Assembly: GCA_011319805.1 (NCBI GenBank)
Contig: SJRY01000236.1
Span: forward strand, 558,001 to 622,000
Direction of reading: 5' to 3'
DNA: 64,000 nucleotides
Source of the DNA: Macrocybe gigantea
Lineage: Eukaryota; Basidiomycota; Agaricomycetes; Agaricales; Callistosporiaceae
The translations under genes and the position numbers were made by a program. The stretch's first letter is position 1. Each line of letters begins with the position of its first letter. Of this stretch, positions 35,855 to 48,065 are shown piece by piece. Under the pieces are notes generated by a model. That model was not told the origin of the DNA. It did no database searches and saw only the letters and a list, made by a program, of their open reading frames with translations.

Positions 35855-38618
35855 CTATACAGATGCTCTATACAATGCTGCATATGAACCATTTTTCGCC
35901 AAAAGTTCTTGGTGTGTACCGAATTCGGATATCGTCTATCAGATTGTCAGCAGGAGCAGGATAGGGGTTGCGGAAGTGCACATTACTCCATTTTCCATCA
36001 TGGCTATCTTGTCGGCCCGTCGAGCAGTTGAAAGGCGATGTGTGATAAATATGACCGACTTGATTCTGTCGCCGGATGGAGTGCTTGCAATTTTTTCTAT
36101 CGTGTCGAAAATTTGATTTTGGGCATGCGCATCAAGTGAGGAGGTCTGATGACCAACAATTAGATGGCTAGTACTAGATCGTAAGATTCAAGCTGATGAC
36201 TCACAGGTTCATCGAAAAGGAGCAGGTCGACCTCTGGTTGCCTGGCCTTCATAAAAGCGCGGGCGATGGCGAGCCGTTGCCACTGGACACGTCATACTTA
36301 GCCCAATGTCGTAAATCGGTGACAAGAAGATAATCTACCTCGCCCCCTGAAAGACCATGATGATCAGTCGAAAAGGACGACATCCCTGGATACGACACAG
36401 GTTCAAATCCAGATGTTTCCAGGACTGTTTTTAGACCGTGAGGCAAGGACTGGACTATATTTTCCGCCTCTGCCAAGTGGATCGCCTCGTTAATTGCCGA
36501 ACGGTGTCCCATTTCTGGGACGTAACCTAGCCCGACGTTCTCTTTGACGGTCGAGTTGTACTTTGAAAAATTCTGGAACACGCCAGTGAGGTGTTCGTGA
36601 TATTCATCGGGATGGTATCTCCGAACATCCACGTCATTCACACGGAGTTCGCCTTCGTCGAAATCGATAATCCGAAGCAGGACCTTTGCTAGTGTTGATT
36701 TTCCTAAAAATGGGTGGGTGACGAACTGTTAGATGAGGCGATGTTTCTCCGCCCAGGCAACCCGTACTGACCGGAACCATTATATCCGACAATTGCGAGG
36801 CTTTCGCCCGGCATGATGGTAAAATTAATGTTTTTAAGTGCGCGGTCCGTGCAGCCAGGATACGAATACGACAGCCCTCTAGAGATATTCAGTTTAATTT
36901 TCTGAGCACTCCACTGAGTCGATATCTCGCACCTAGCTTCGATCTTCATACCACCAGGGAGAGGTTTGAAGGCCACGATATCCTCGTCCTTCGGTTGTAA
37001 GCGAGGATGCAGTTTCGTGCTCGCACAAAAAGCTGACATTAGAAAAATGCCTTGGAAGGCCATTTTAACCGTCGTGATGAGATGTCCGCAAGCATAAAAT
37101 AGGGACTGAATGGACGTTCTGTACAGAGAAAGGGAGCCCAGTGACGTCGAAGAAGTCTGCATCAATAGAACAAGTGGAATCTAGTCATCGAGATTGTCAG
37201 GAGAAGTGCTCGTGGAAAGAGAAGCTGCAAATGAACGAGACCAACGTTCTGGATGGCAAACACGAGATCAGACATGTGTTCTTGGGAGATGAAGGTCGAT
37301 CCATGAAATGAGGTCGGCTGGTCGAAGGCTAGCACCGTTTTTCGAGCGGTAGCCCAGGACTGCAGTATCCAATCTCTGAGGCCAAATAAAGCAATTTCAG
37401 GTCGGTACGCGTCGTTGTAGGCCATGTTGCGCATGTGCTCATGCTGGGCGGCCGCCTGACTCTCGCGTTCGGTGTGAAGAAATTCGGGTGGCTGTTGAGC
37501 GACGTTTAACCAAGAGATAAGGAAGGGCAAAATTGCCGAGAAGAGTGAGAAGAATAGGACGCCGAGGTGAGTGGCGCCGCGTGTGAGTGAAACGACAAGC
37601 CAAATGTGAGAAACGATCTCGGTTGTGAGAGAAACGATGTGAACAAAGTCCAGGGGAGACAACAACCCGAATCCACTGCCGTTGAAGGATCGCGCGAAAA
37701 GGTCCGATTCTTGAAGGAGATCGCGGACGACAGGGTCTGTAAGAGTTGGGACGTCCAATCGTACGCGGTGTTCCATCTGTTTATAGTCGACGAAAAACCT
37801 TGCGGACCCCAGAACGATGTTTTCGTTCGCATAACTGTCGCATCAGCGAGTCAGGACCTGGTAATGCCACAAGTGATACCATTATGCGCGCTTACGCGAG
37901 GGAATCAAGTGCGCTCTCTAGCATCCTGCGAAAAATCTCGCTCAAGATCAAACGCAACAGGCGCTGCCATGTGAAACTGCCAGACGCGATAAGGGACTGC
38001 AACTGTGGACAGCAGGGTCTGTCAGCGTAGTCTGAAATTGACTTGGCCAAGGAAAACAGACTTCGTCAATGATCATGGCCTGTTGAATGCGATCGTAAAA
38101 TAACATTCGAATTAGCAGACAGCAGCCGACATCGTCAACGACCCACTTGGGAGTATCCTCGGAATGCGGGAAACAGACTTCGAATTATATTCAGGGACAT
38201 CATAAGTGTCGTTCGGACTGGATTGAGACCCCATAGAATTTTAAACTTTTTCCCCCACAGAATGGAAGAAAGTATGGAAAAACGAGAAGGTAAGTATCAA
38301 GGTCTTGGGAGGCAAAAACTCGCGGTTGCATACAAAGTCGGCGGCGCAGTTTTCGAGGATGTACCAGGCGAGACGAGTGTTTCTGAGACTGAGCCGTCTC
38401 TGCGCACCTGGCACCAAGTACAGGCCCTTGTGAGCTGGAATTTCTCTGGATGCGAGCCAAGCATCATAGACGCTCTGTGGGTCGTTGCGAGCGGCGGAGA
38501 ACGCCTTGACGAGATGCGGGGCGTCGTGTGAGCGAGAATAGAACTCCCAGAAGAAAAGTAGGGGCCGACTTTTGATCCTCTGGCACATGCTGGAGTAGTA
38601 AGAAGCTGGTAGATGCAT
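35855..38618 (-). CDS. ABC half-transporter, single nucleotide-binding domain
   Basis: Membrane exporter-type ABC protein; substrate unknown. The C-terminal nucleotide-binding domain is complete: SYPGCTDRALKNINFTIMPG, Walker A VGYNGSGKST (split by an intron), FQNFSKYNSTVKENVGLG, signature LSGGE-WQRLAIARAF, Walker B LLLFDEP, D-loop SSLD, FITHRLS with the switch His, and EFGTHQELLAKNGSYAALY at the end (35855). The N-terminal half has membrane helices (FVHIVSLTTEIVSHIWLVVS, LGVLFFSLFSAILPFLISWL) and an atypical start region (38618 down) with no organelle signal that I can see. About eight introns; the join between 37960 and 38250 is uncertain. It resembles a basidiomycete group of half-transporters rather than a named yeast protein. 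Confidence 0.8.
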
Positions 38619-38937
38619 CGAGAGCGACGTTATAAGTATTTTGGCTCCAAGAACTCGATAGTCTCAGAGCGTGTAGACTTTTTTTTGTTCATTAATATAC
38701 GTGATCCGGATATATTTCATGACCGTTTGACACAGTGAAGGCTGTACTTTGAGTAAGCGCATTTGGCAGCAGCGGACCCAAGGCATGGAAAGGAAATGTC
38801 GGTGCTACAGCACCGTTTCCTTCACATATCCATATTAAGGCCGCTCAGTCTGTCAACCACAGCCACATATCGCACCACGTGCCACAAAAAATATTCATTT
38901 TATTTCTTTCCGTCTACCGTCCGCCCACAAGCCCAAC
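38619..38937. other. Divergent promoter region, ABC transporter / GTP cyclohydrolase
   Basis: About 320 bp, no coding sequence. The stretch just before 38938 is pyrimidine-rich, as often seen upstream of basidiomycete genes. Confidence 0.4.
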
Positions 38938-40076
38938 ATGTCCGCTGACGACCACATTCCTTCTCACGTCGCCCAGCTCACCGACAGCCTCCATCAGCTC
39001 CAAGTTGCCCAGAACGAGAACCAGGCCGATACCCAGCCTAACGGCCAGCAATCCCAGCCCCAGGACTCGTTCCGATATATACCCCCGCCACGACGCCCTG
39101 GAGGGAAGGCTACGGCTTCCGGAGATCCGGCGTATCGACTCCTGTGCACTCCGCTGACCAGAACGGCTCATCCAACCATGGCGGTCGTCTAGATAACCTC
39201 GTGCCTGATCCGAACGGCCTTGGTTGGCCAGGCAAGTCTTCCACATGTCCTGTTCCGCCTTCGCGCCCCATACTCAGCCTAGCCTTATCGACACAGCAAA
39301 ATCCACCATCTCCCGGCTCAATGCAAGCCCTGCGGAGAAGCTCGCACGGGAGCAGCGAATGGCCGCTGCTATACGCGTCGTTCTTGACTGCATTGGCGAG
39401 GACCCGGATCGCGAAGGACTGTTGAGGACGCCAGAACGATACGCTCAAGCTCTCATGTGGATGACCAGAGGGTACGAGGAGAAACTGACAGGTAGACCTG
39501 ATTCACCCGAAAATTTTCTCTGATTGAGCGCTTTACTAAATATATACATTTGCTGTCAGACGTCATTAACGATGCGGTGTTCGCTGAAGATCATGATGAG
39601 ATGGTGCTTGTGAGGGATATCGATATATCTAGTCTGTGCGAACACCATCTTGTCCCCTTCACCGGCAAAGTGCGGTTATCCATTTACTCTCTCGTCCCGC
39701 CTGAGCTAACCCGGTTCAGATTGCTATTGCCTATATACCCAACAAGCTCGTACTTGGTTTGTCGAAATTGGCAAGGATCGCAGAGACATTCAGTCGCCGC
39801 TTGCAAGTCCAAGAGCGTTTGACAAAGCAGGTGGCCATCGCAGTCCAAGAAGCTATTAAGCCCAGGGGTGTCGCTGTCGTGATGGAGGCAACGTGAGTTG
39901 GTTTGGCACTTTATGGCGTGTCGTCGTTCATGTTAGCCATCAGACACCTTTGTATGACGATGCGCGGCGTGCAAAAGCCGGGATCGATAACGGTCACCTC
40001 TTGCATGCTCGGATGTTTCCGCACACAACAAAAGACGAGGGAGGAATTTCTCACCCTCATGAAGAACCGCTCATAA
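38938..40076 (+). CDS. FOL2: GTP cyclohydrolase I
   Basis: First step of folate and tetrahydrobiopterin synthesis: GTP to dihydroneopterin triphosphate. Start at 38938 ([20 protein letters not shown]). After a variable N-terminal region comes the catalytic core: [57 protein letters not shown] (Cys-Glu-His-His zinc site), [55 protein letters not shown] and the end [12 protein letters not shown]. The intron 39232-39296 has a strong GC donor (CAG|GCAAGT). One base seems missing in the G run at 39103-39105, which shifts the N-terminal part; the core itself reads cleanly. Convergent with THO2. Confidence 0.95.
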
Positions 40077-40294
40077 CGCACATTCTTGGATAGATTTCAA
40101 CACATCTGCATTTGCCTTGCCGATTCAACTCGTCACATACTCACCCCTCAAAATAACTTATGTGTTATGACATTACGGCCTTTTGGTAAGGAGACAGGAG
40201 GAGTAATATTCTTAGAAAACGCTGTCTTCAATACAATTAATGTATTAAAATGCTGTGATATTATGTCTCCATCAAGCCATATTCCTCTTGAGCA

Positions 40295-43200
40295 TTAATC
40301 TTTTCTCCCCCGACTTTTGTCTCCTGCCATGGGATCTATTGGCAATAATTTGCGAGCAAGGGCGTGTGGATTTTGGACAGAGGAATACCGATTTCGAATG
40401 ATCTTCGGGCGTTTGGGCGGCTGTGCCAACTGATCGGACGCCAAACTGGGTGTACCCTCGTTTGTATCGTGATCGCGATCTGGAATATTTGAATAGCATT
40501 GAGAAACTTGGCATGAATGATAAAAGACGGAAGCCGTACCAGATATAGTGCGTTTTCTGCCGTCGCGATCATCGTCCTTCCTTTGGCCGTCAGGCCGGTA
40601 TGAGTTGGCTGATGGGTGGGGCAGCGGTCGAGGTGAAGGAGCCTCTTTGTCACTTATACGAGACCGTAAACTGCTCGTGGATGGCCCTCCGGTATCCTGA
40701 GTTGGAATAGTGGCGCTGAGGCCTGGGGTCGCGGCTGCAACATGATGTTCTCGGGGTCGGTCACGTACAGATGGAGGTTCTCCCTTGCTCCGGGCATCGC
40801 TAGAGGACATTGCTCTTGGGGCAGAAGGGGTGCTTGGAGGTAAAACCTTAATCGCAGAGGATGGCCCTTCGGGGATCCTCCTGTCCCCGAACTGCGCGTG
40901 AAAGTAAATAATGATTTCGTGCAGATGTAGCAGGTGATGGCAACACACCTTTTCTGTGATCAAGCCAGGTCTCCCGTCGTTCTCACCCAGCGTATCACGC
41001 TCTTTCCGCCGTCTGTCAGACTCACGCGCACTGTCATGACTTTCCTTTTCTGGTCCTCTGCGACTGCGGTCCTCGCGGTGTCCTTCTTTGCGTGAACTGC
41101 GTTTGGAGCTCCTTTCTGACTGAAATATATGGTTAGATTGAATGAGCCCACGAGACGGAGTGAGTGTACTCACGTCATCTTCCATAGGTCGTCGCCGCTT
41201 ACCCAGCCCATCATCAGCACTTGGCGAATGTTTGTGCCGATCAGAGTCCGGACGACTCGGGAGACCACGATCATCTGCAAAAGCTGATGGAACGTTGCTT
41301 GGTTGACTACGTGCGGATTCACGCTCCTTTCTGCTTTCGCGGTCGCGGTCCTTGTCGTCTCGGCGATGTCGGTCGCGGTCCCTGTCCCGATCGCGTTCAC
41401 GGTCCCTGTCCCGCATTCTGTCAGAATCTCTTCCCCTGTCTCTGTCTCTGTCGCCACGTCTGTCGCGACCCCTGTCTCTTTCTCTTTCTCTTTCTCTGTC
41501 ATCCTTCTCATTTTCTCGGCCTGATGGACGGTCTCTCCTGGTGTGGGTAAGACTGTCACGTCGCGTCAGGTTGGATGAATGATCACGAAGTTCTTGACGG
41601 CTGTCCTTGTCGAAACGTCGTTCGTCAGTGTCATTTGCACCACGGTCCGAGCGTGAACGGCCGCCACTTGCTCGACTCTCGGAGCTGGGATTCCTGGTGC
41701 CAGGGCGACTAGGTGGCGAAGGTGATCGGCGTCTGGGAGAGGGAGCCGCGGAGCCAGAGGCAGCACGGGACGTGTCTGCTCTGTCGCTCCGTGCCATGGA
41801 TTGTTTAGCTGTCTCTCGAAGTTCCTGGGCAGAAGGCGTTTGGCTAGGAACAGATGGCGGGGGCATAATGGGGACGGCTTCCCGAGACACTTCTTCTGTC
41901 GGCCGATGTGCACGAGGAGATTGCGGATGTTCCTTGCTGGGTGCCTGTGATGACGTTTGAGCTTTGAGAACATGGTGAAGAGCAGGTGTATCAGTTACGT
42001 TGGCTCCATCTTGTGGCGCAGTGTAAGTATCTATAACTGGTGCAAGGAGTCTGGTGGATTCGGCTTTGGGAGTTTCACCCGCCGGTTTAGGTGACTCGCT
42101 GTGCTTGTTATCTGGTCGTACCCTTTTGACCACTTCTGGTCTTGGAACACTGTTCATGGGAATGAGCGGGTGTCAGATCCATTACAACACACCCATACCT
42201 TTCCATTGCTAATTTTGTTGAGTTTGACACGACACTGGGCAGCTTTTCGGCCGCCGCTTGATTGGTGCAGTAACTGTGAGTTGAGCACGGGGGGCTGATG
42301 GTGCCGGCGTCGGTTGAGCGGGTTGCCGTCGCCCATCGATGGGACCCTGCACGCTAGGGCCGCTTGGAAGCGCAACACTTGTGCGTGTCTTATCACTTGG
42401 CGGTTTTGGTGAAGCCGTGCCATTGGGCTGAAGTGGACAAATGGTAAGCATTAGCAGTCTAGAATCTTAATGTTGCAAACCTTATTCAGTCCTTTCGGCA
42501 TCGCCCAATATTGCTCCCTCTTCTTCAGACCGGCCGAATAACTGCATGAGATCCTGAGTATTACAATGAGATGTCACCTTGTGGTACGAAGGTGCTCACG
42601 CTCTACCAAGAATCTTCAAGTCACCCCGTTCTTCGGTTTCAAGGAAACGATCCATTGCGGTATCAAGCAACGGGCCTGCGTCTGTGATGGCTGCCAAAGG
42701 AAATACGGGCAAGATTTCCTTCATGACAATGATTGCATTGTAGACGTGCATGAACTCTCCGGTTTGGATGCATTCTGTGAAGCACTGCAGAGAGGTCAGA
42801 ACATAAACTACCCTATCGTCGTAAGAACGCTTTACCTTGCCCAGCTTCCTATGCCATTTCCGAAGGACTTTTTGGAACCCTTGCCAGTCTAATAAATCAT
42901 CCGCCGTAACGGCCTTATTCGTCCAGCGGCTCTGCATTCCTGGATGATATGCCATCCTGGCCCCAATTTTAGTTCGATTGTCAGTGTTATACGCCTGTTC
43001 ATCTAAATGCCATTTATAGAGGTCGGATAATACCCCTAGCAAAAAACGGCCTATATCACGCCTGAGATTGAGGCTTTGTTAACAAAGAGCAAAGAACTTT
43101 ACCATAGTTGTGTGCTTCGTATTCACTGCAAGAGAACAAAACGACCTTGACATGATCTCCGAGGAGCTTTGAATGCGAGTGAGTTATTTTCAAAGAAAAA

Positions 43201-46200
43201 AAAAAAGCAGAAACAGAATGCGCACTTTATCATAGCACATGAGGGTATGAAACCCGGCGTTCCTTGAGTGTGTAAGACTTTGATGAACTGTGCACAGAAG
43301 TCTGCATCCATAGGAGAAAGCAGACACCTCGGCTGAAAACAATGCTCGATCAAGGAATTTAGCAGCGCAGGGGCTTTCGTCGCTGGGATGTGATGTTATT
43401 ATTTGTTCCAGGAAGGCGTGCAAAACAACCTACAATGCGAGAACCAGTGTTGTTTCTCCCGTGTTAAGCGTTTCATTGTGAAAGCACGAGACATGGTCTG
43501 CTCTTTGAATTCCTGAGCTAGCATGTTGACATAACTGTTATAACGGTCTCGCTTTGTTCGATGGGATGAAGCTGTGAGTCGTTTGGTGCGGTCCGGAGAG
43601 CGATCCGCTGCGATGTATTTAGAATCCTCTTGTCGGCTCAGCATGCGCAGACTAGCGCCTTCCTCATCATATCTCGCACTTGGTGGCGAAAGGTCATACG
43701 TCGATAATTGCCAGAAAGTGAGATAAAATCCTGGACTAATGCATTCACATGAGCAACATGTTCGGGAAGAGATACGAACGCCTCACCCAATTACTTCATA
43801 CGCATTTCCAGGAGCTATATTCTTGATATCGTCGAAGAGCGCAGAAAGTTCAGGTAGCCATGGGTTCTGTTAGCATATAAGCCTCGCCCACTGGGATTCC
43901 GAGCAGAAAGGAAACGAGATTTACCTCAGGACCGTTTGGAGAGATCGTTGCAGCATCCGCCATTGCAATGTCTTCGGAAAGTTGTTGTTCCTCATGGTTC
44001 TGCTTGGCATCCGGAGCCGGTTCCGGAGTCAGGGTGTTATTCCCGATGCTTGGTGACGCCATTCGAGACGCGACAGAAGGCTCTCGTTTCGCCGTCAGAG
44101 CTGCCTTCAATCGCTTTTCGGCTTCTTCGTTGGCGATGCGCTCCTGTTCCTGTACGGCAAGAGCGACTTTCTGTGTGCAATGTATGAATATGATAGTCAA
44201 ACATTTTTTTTTTCAGGAACACTAACCAAGATGGATGACTGGAGCACTGGTCGGATAATCTGCATGCAAATGGGAGCACATATGCCATAGACCTCTGCAA
44301 GTTCAGAAAGCCGTGGCAGAACTTTCGTTGCATACTCTTGAGAAGGAATTACGGATGGCGACGTAAGAAGCTCCAGATATTGCAGCAAAACACCATGTGT
44401 CTTCAAAACAGAGAGTCAGCGAGAATCAAAGTGGGATGAACGTATGCGTACTGTATCATACAAACTGGCTAAGGCTTTGAGATGGGTGTCCGGAGCTGTA
44501 AAGACACAAGCTTGTCGTTGCTGGGCGACTTGAATGAGTAATGGCAAGGCTAAGTTTGATTCAAGGAGAGCTCGTCCGAGACGTTGAGGTCCTTTCAAGA
44601 CCGCATCACCAGGGTCAAGCCTTGCCCACGAGTCGCTGATGCCACAGCTTCAATACGAAGAATTGGACCACCCGCCATAGCGACGACCTGAGCGTCCGAA
44701 AGGCTCGGCAAAGGCTCAATCCCAGCCATCTTCCAAATCAACTCGCGCAATACGACAAGCTCCGTTGTTTGGCCGTTATGCAGCTGATGCACAACATACT
44801 TCAAGACAGGTGTCAGATCGGCACTGAAGCGTCTGAAGAGCATGCCGGTAAATGAGGCAAGGCCTTGTTAAGGATGAGAAATCAGCAATCGACACAAGAA
44901 AGAACGAACATACTCTGCAGCCAATCCGAAATGTTCACACCGTCCTCCTTTACGCGCTCCTTATTTGGATTTGCAAGAGCATCCAAAATTATGAAGACGA
45001 GGACGTCGAAGCCCATATTCGTGACATATCGCAAAGCCTGGATAACAACATTGGCGAGATTGTCGTAGGCCATGATCTGATGGACCGCATTTGTGAAAAA
45101 GATACAAGGGTTGGAATGAGCAAGCTTCGCTACGGTGCCAGAAAGCGAATCGATGGTGTTATGAGCAAGGCGACGAAGGATGCCTTTGGATTCACGGTCG
45201 GCTTGAACGTTGCGGATGCGTAATTCAGGATGGGATTTATAAGTCGCCGTCTTCCATTCGCCGTAAAGTCGCCAGCGCATTGTGGTTTCGTACTGCCGGA
45301 TAATGTTCCACACTTCCACCGTACAGACGGCATTTCCTCGGATCAACGGAAGAGCTGGGAGCAGGTATACGCGCAGAATCTTGTACCAAAATTGCCTGAT
45401 CGGATGCTCGGGGTCGGGCTCGCCCAATGGCCTCTTCGTCGCAGGATCAATAGGCACCTGTGATGGGAATAAGCCTTATTTCAGGACAGTGAAATGAGAT
45501 GATAAAATACCGTAGACTGCAGATGAGTCCTTCCAAGCCTCAAGAACTTCGTTAAGAACAAAGGATCGCGAGAAATATGCACTCCAACAAATTTCATGAG
45601 TGGCTCTACCACATCTTCCAAGTCGCTAAGGGATGAGCACATCGGCACGCGGTCGACCCAGCCCGGGAAGAAAAACACAAAATCATTACTGCTGGTGCTC
45701 GGAGGCGTTGGGGCCCAAAGAGTGAGAACAGGTTTGCGGGTCGGAGTTACGGCGACTCCCCCAAGCCCATATCTGGCTCGGGGTCGGGCGAAACTAGGAT
45801 TTCGTTCCTTGTTGACCATAGTCGATTCGTAGAGGCGGGCAATGGAATATTTCAAAACTCGAATCATTAAGTCAGCTATTTCTGGGCATACGTCGACTAG
45901 CCAAGGAAACTTGGCAAGTATCGCGAGAGCCTCTTTCAATGCCCCCACAGATAGTAGGGCACACACAAGCCAATCTTCTGATTCGAGTCCTTGATTTTTG
46001 GCTCCAGGCCCTTCTTGACCTCAGGCACGGCTGGCGCTTTCGCCTTTGACTGGGATGGTGTCGACTCCAATGGCGCAGCCATTGCAAGTTGAGTCACCTT
46101 CGCGTTAGATATCCGGGTTTGAACATCCGCCAGATATTCTTTTCGCGTATTTTCCATATCCTCATCTGTTGGGAACAGCTTTCGAGGCATGAAAGTTAGC

Positions 46201-47677
46201 GATACGAAAAACAGGCGAAAGAACTTCGCATACATGGGAATAGAGGTCTTCCAACTTCATGAAACCTTCTCGAATCAACAGGGACGCAGCGAGATATAGA
46301 TTCCTAGGAGCTACCTCGGCCACATCCGAAGCCTGAGAAGAATATAATGAGCTGCATGTAGTATGTTCGTGAGTTATAAGAATGACCTGGTAGTAGGCAA
46401 ATTTAAATCCCAGTACTTGGGCTAGAACAGGAAAACCGCTTGCAGTCGAAGCTGGAGACTGTGACCTTGTACTTTTTTCTGCTAAAGTTAACACTTGGTC
46501 CAAAGTCTTACCCTTAAAAGACTCGAGGGGGGGGTCCACAGCCATCGAGCCATTGTTATCCGAAACTGGACGAATGTACGACCCAGACCAGGGGGAGAAG
46601 GACAATAGGGCCAGGAAGAATGTGTAGTGCGTGGCAAGGTGCACGGACAACACATCGAGGATGATATCAAGAGCCCTGTTTGGGTCTAAATCAAAGTAAC
46701 CGACGAGGCTGATCACTTTTTCCCAGACAGGACGTGCCCGTTCTTCGACTGCCGCCTGGGATTCTGAGGGACGAGCAGTCGACGCTGAATGACCGGGGCC
46801 TAGGCCGCTCGTGAGCTCTACGATGAGCTTGCTGTACCCCTCGGACTCCTCCCGAAGGAGATTAAACTTATTCTGCTTATAGCTGCCAAAAAGATAACTT
46901 TAAGGTGGAGTAGAAAAGAGTTGGACAGAAGAACGTACAATAACCCTGTCCTTGTCCTAATTTCCTTCTTATCCAACGCCGTTTTGTCCGGAATCAACCC
47001 GACGGCAGCCAGCAGAGTGGAATCCAATCGTTCGCGACAAGTCGCTGGAGCAACAATCCCAGACTCCTGCAATGACATTTAGAGGTCCAAGCATGAAAAG
47101 GCAGACGCAAATTTAAATGTACCACAAGCTTCTTTACCAGCAGCTGCATTGCCTCCTTATCCTGTTCTGCGTCACTTTTCGCCTTTTTCGCCGTCTCTGA
47201 CCTGTCCGGACTGCCCGACTCGTCCTTTTTGTTTCCGTCGCTGAGAGGATTGAGAACTCCCTTGGCCTCCGCTATGATTTCGTCAAGTTCTGAATCAATG
47301 GACCACAGCATGTCGACGAGGTGTTCTCCGAAGACAATCACATTAGGGGACGCAGTCAGAGAACTTGAGGAAGTTGAGGGCAGTTCATTCAAGACAGACT
47401 TGATGAAGTCGATGAATGCGTAGGCGAGAGTCTGCGTTGAGGTGACCATGTTGTCAGCACAGAACACAGCAAGGTGTGGTAGACAGTGGTTAGGACGTCG
47501 ATGCAGCTCGGATCCAACGGATTGCAATGCGGCGAAATGAGAATATTGCGGCTGAGCGAAGCACGATGTTCAGACATGAGAATGGAACCATAAGATAGTC
47601 AAGAATAAATACCATTCAGATTCGCCGCCACTTGCCCAATTCTCCAAACAGCCTCGAATGCTCGTCAGGACATCCAT
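40295..47677 (-). CDS. THO2: THO complex subunit 2
   Basis: Scaffold of the THO/TREX complex that couples transcription to mRNA export and prevents R-loops. The start at 47677 gives MDVLTSIRGCLENWASGGES; an in-frame Met lies upstream at 47764. Recognisable stretches include VISLVGYFDLDPNRALDIIL, DVLSVHLATHYTFFLALLSF, HPIRQFWYKILRVYLLPALP, YGEWKTATYKSHPELRIRN, RRLAHNTIDSLSGTVAKLAH, and the THOC2 C-terminal domain with LGVLSDLYKWHLDEQAYN, WQGFQKVLRKWHRKLGK and SAGLKKREQYWAMPKG. A long disordered tail rich in Arg-Asp/Arg-Glu follows. More than fifteen introns. One-base losses are inferred near 42264 and 47443-47450; I did not check every exon. One of the longest genes here, roughly 2,000 residues. 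Confidence 0.93.
41327..41510 (-). repeat. THO2: Arg-Asp/Arg-Glu coding low-complexity repeat in THO2
   Basis: Imperfect hexamer-like repeat (plus strand CGGTCC/CTGTCC/TCTGTC units) coding alternating RD and RE dipeptides for about 60 residues. Such charged repeats occur in nuclear RNA-processing proteins and change length easily. Confidence 0.8.
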
Positions 47678-48065
47678 GTCATCCACAGCCGAGAATAACG
47701 AGGATGAAAACAAGGGCACGGTCGAGTGAGCAAAGGTTATTATTTCGCCTGCATTGTTTGTCAAGGCCTCGTATTATGTAATACCATGGCCGTGACCTGG
47801 CCCTTTTCCTTGGACCTAGCCGGTTTAGACGCTCATATGTTCGGCCTTCCTCCTGGGAACTAGAAGACAACTGGACTTGCTCCCATCGTCTCCTTATTTC
47901 CACTACTCTCCGAGAATCGCAAGAGTTTTGACAGCTGTACCTCGTATTCCCCGTCAAACTCCCAAGGTGGCGCGGAATGCCCTCTGCCAAGACACATCTA
48001 TTATGATGGATGTCGATTAATCATCACCGCGGCCAACATACTTATAAGTATCGTACAGATGTTGC
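47678..48065. other. Divergent intergenic region, THO2 / glycosidase
   Basis: About 390 bp between start codons. A minus-strand open frame covering 47679-47990 overlaps the THO2 start and has no domain; I regard it as 5' UTR and promoter. Confidence 0.4.

Noticed and set aside
36395..36420. tRNA-like B-box word GGTTCAAATCC
   Set aside because: It falls inside the ABC transporter coding exon and no A box or cloverleaf surrounds it.
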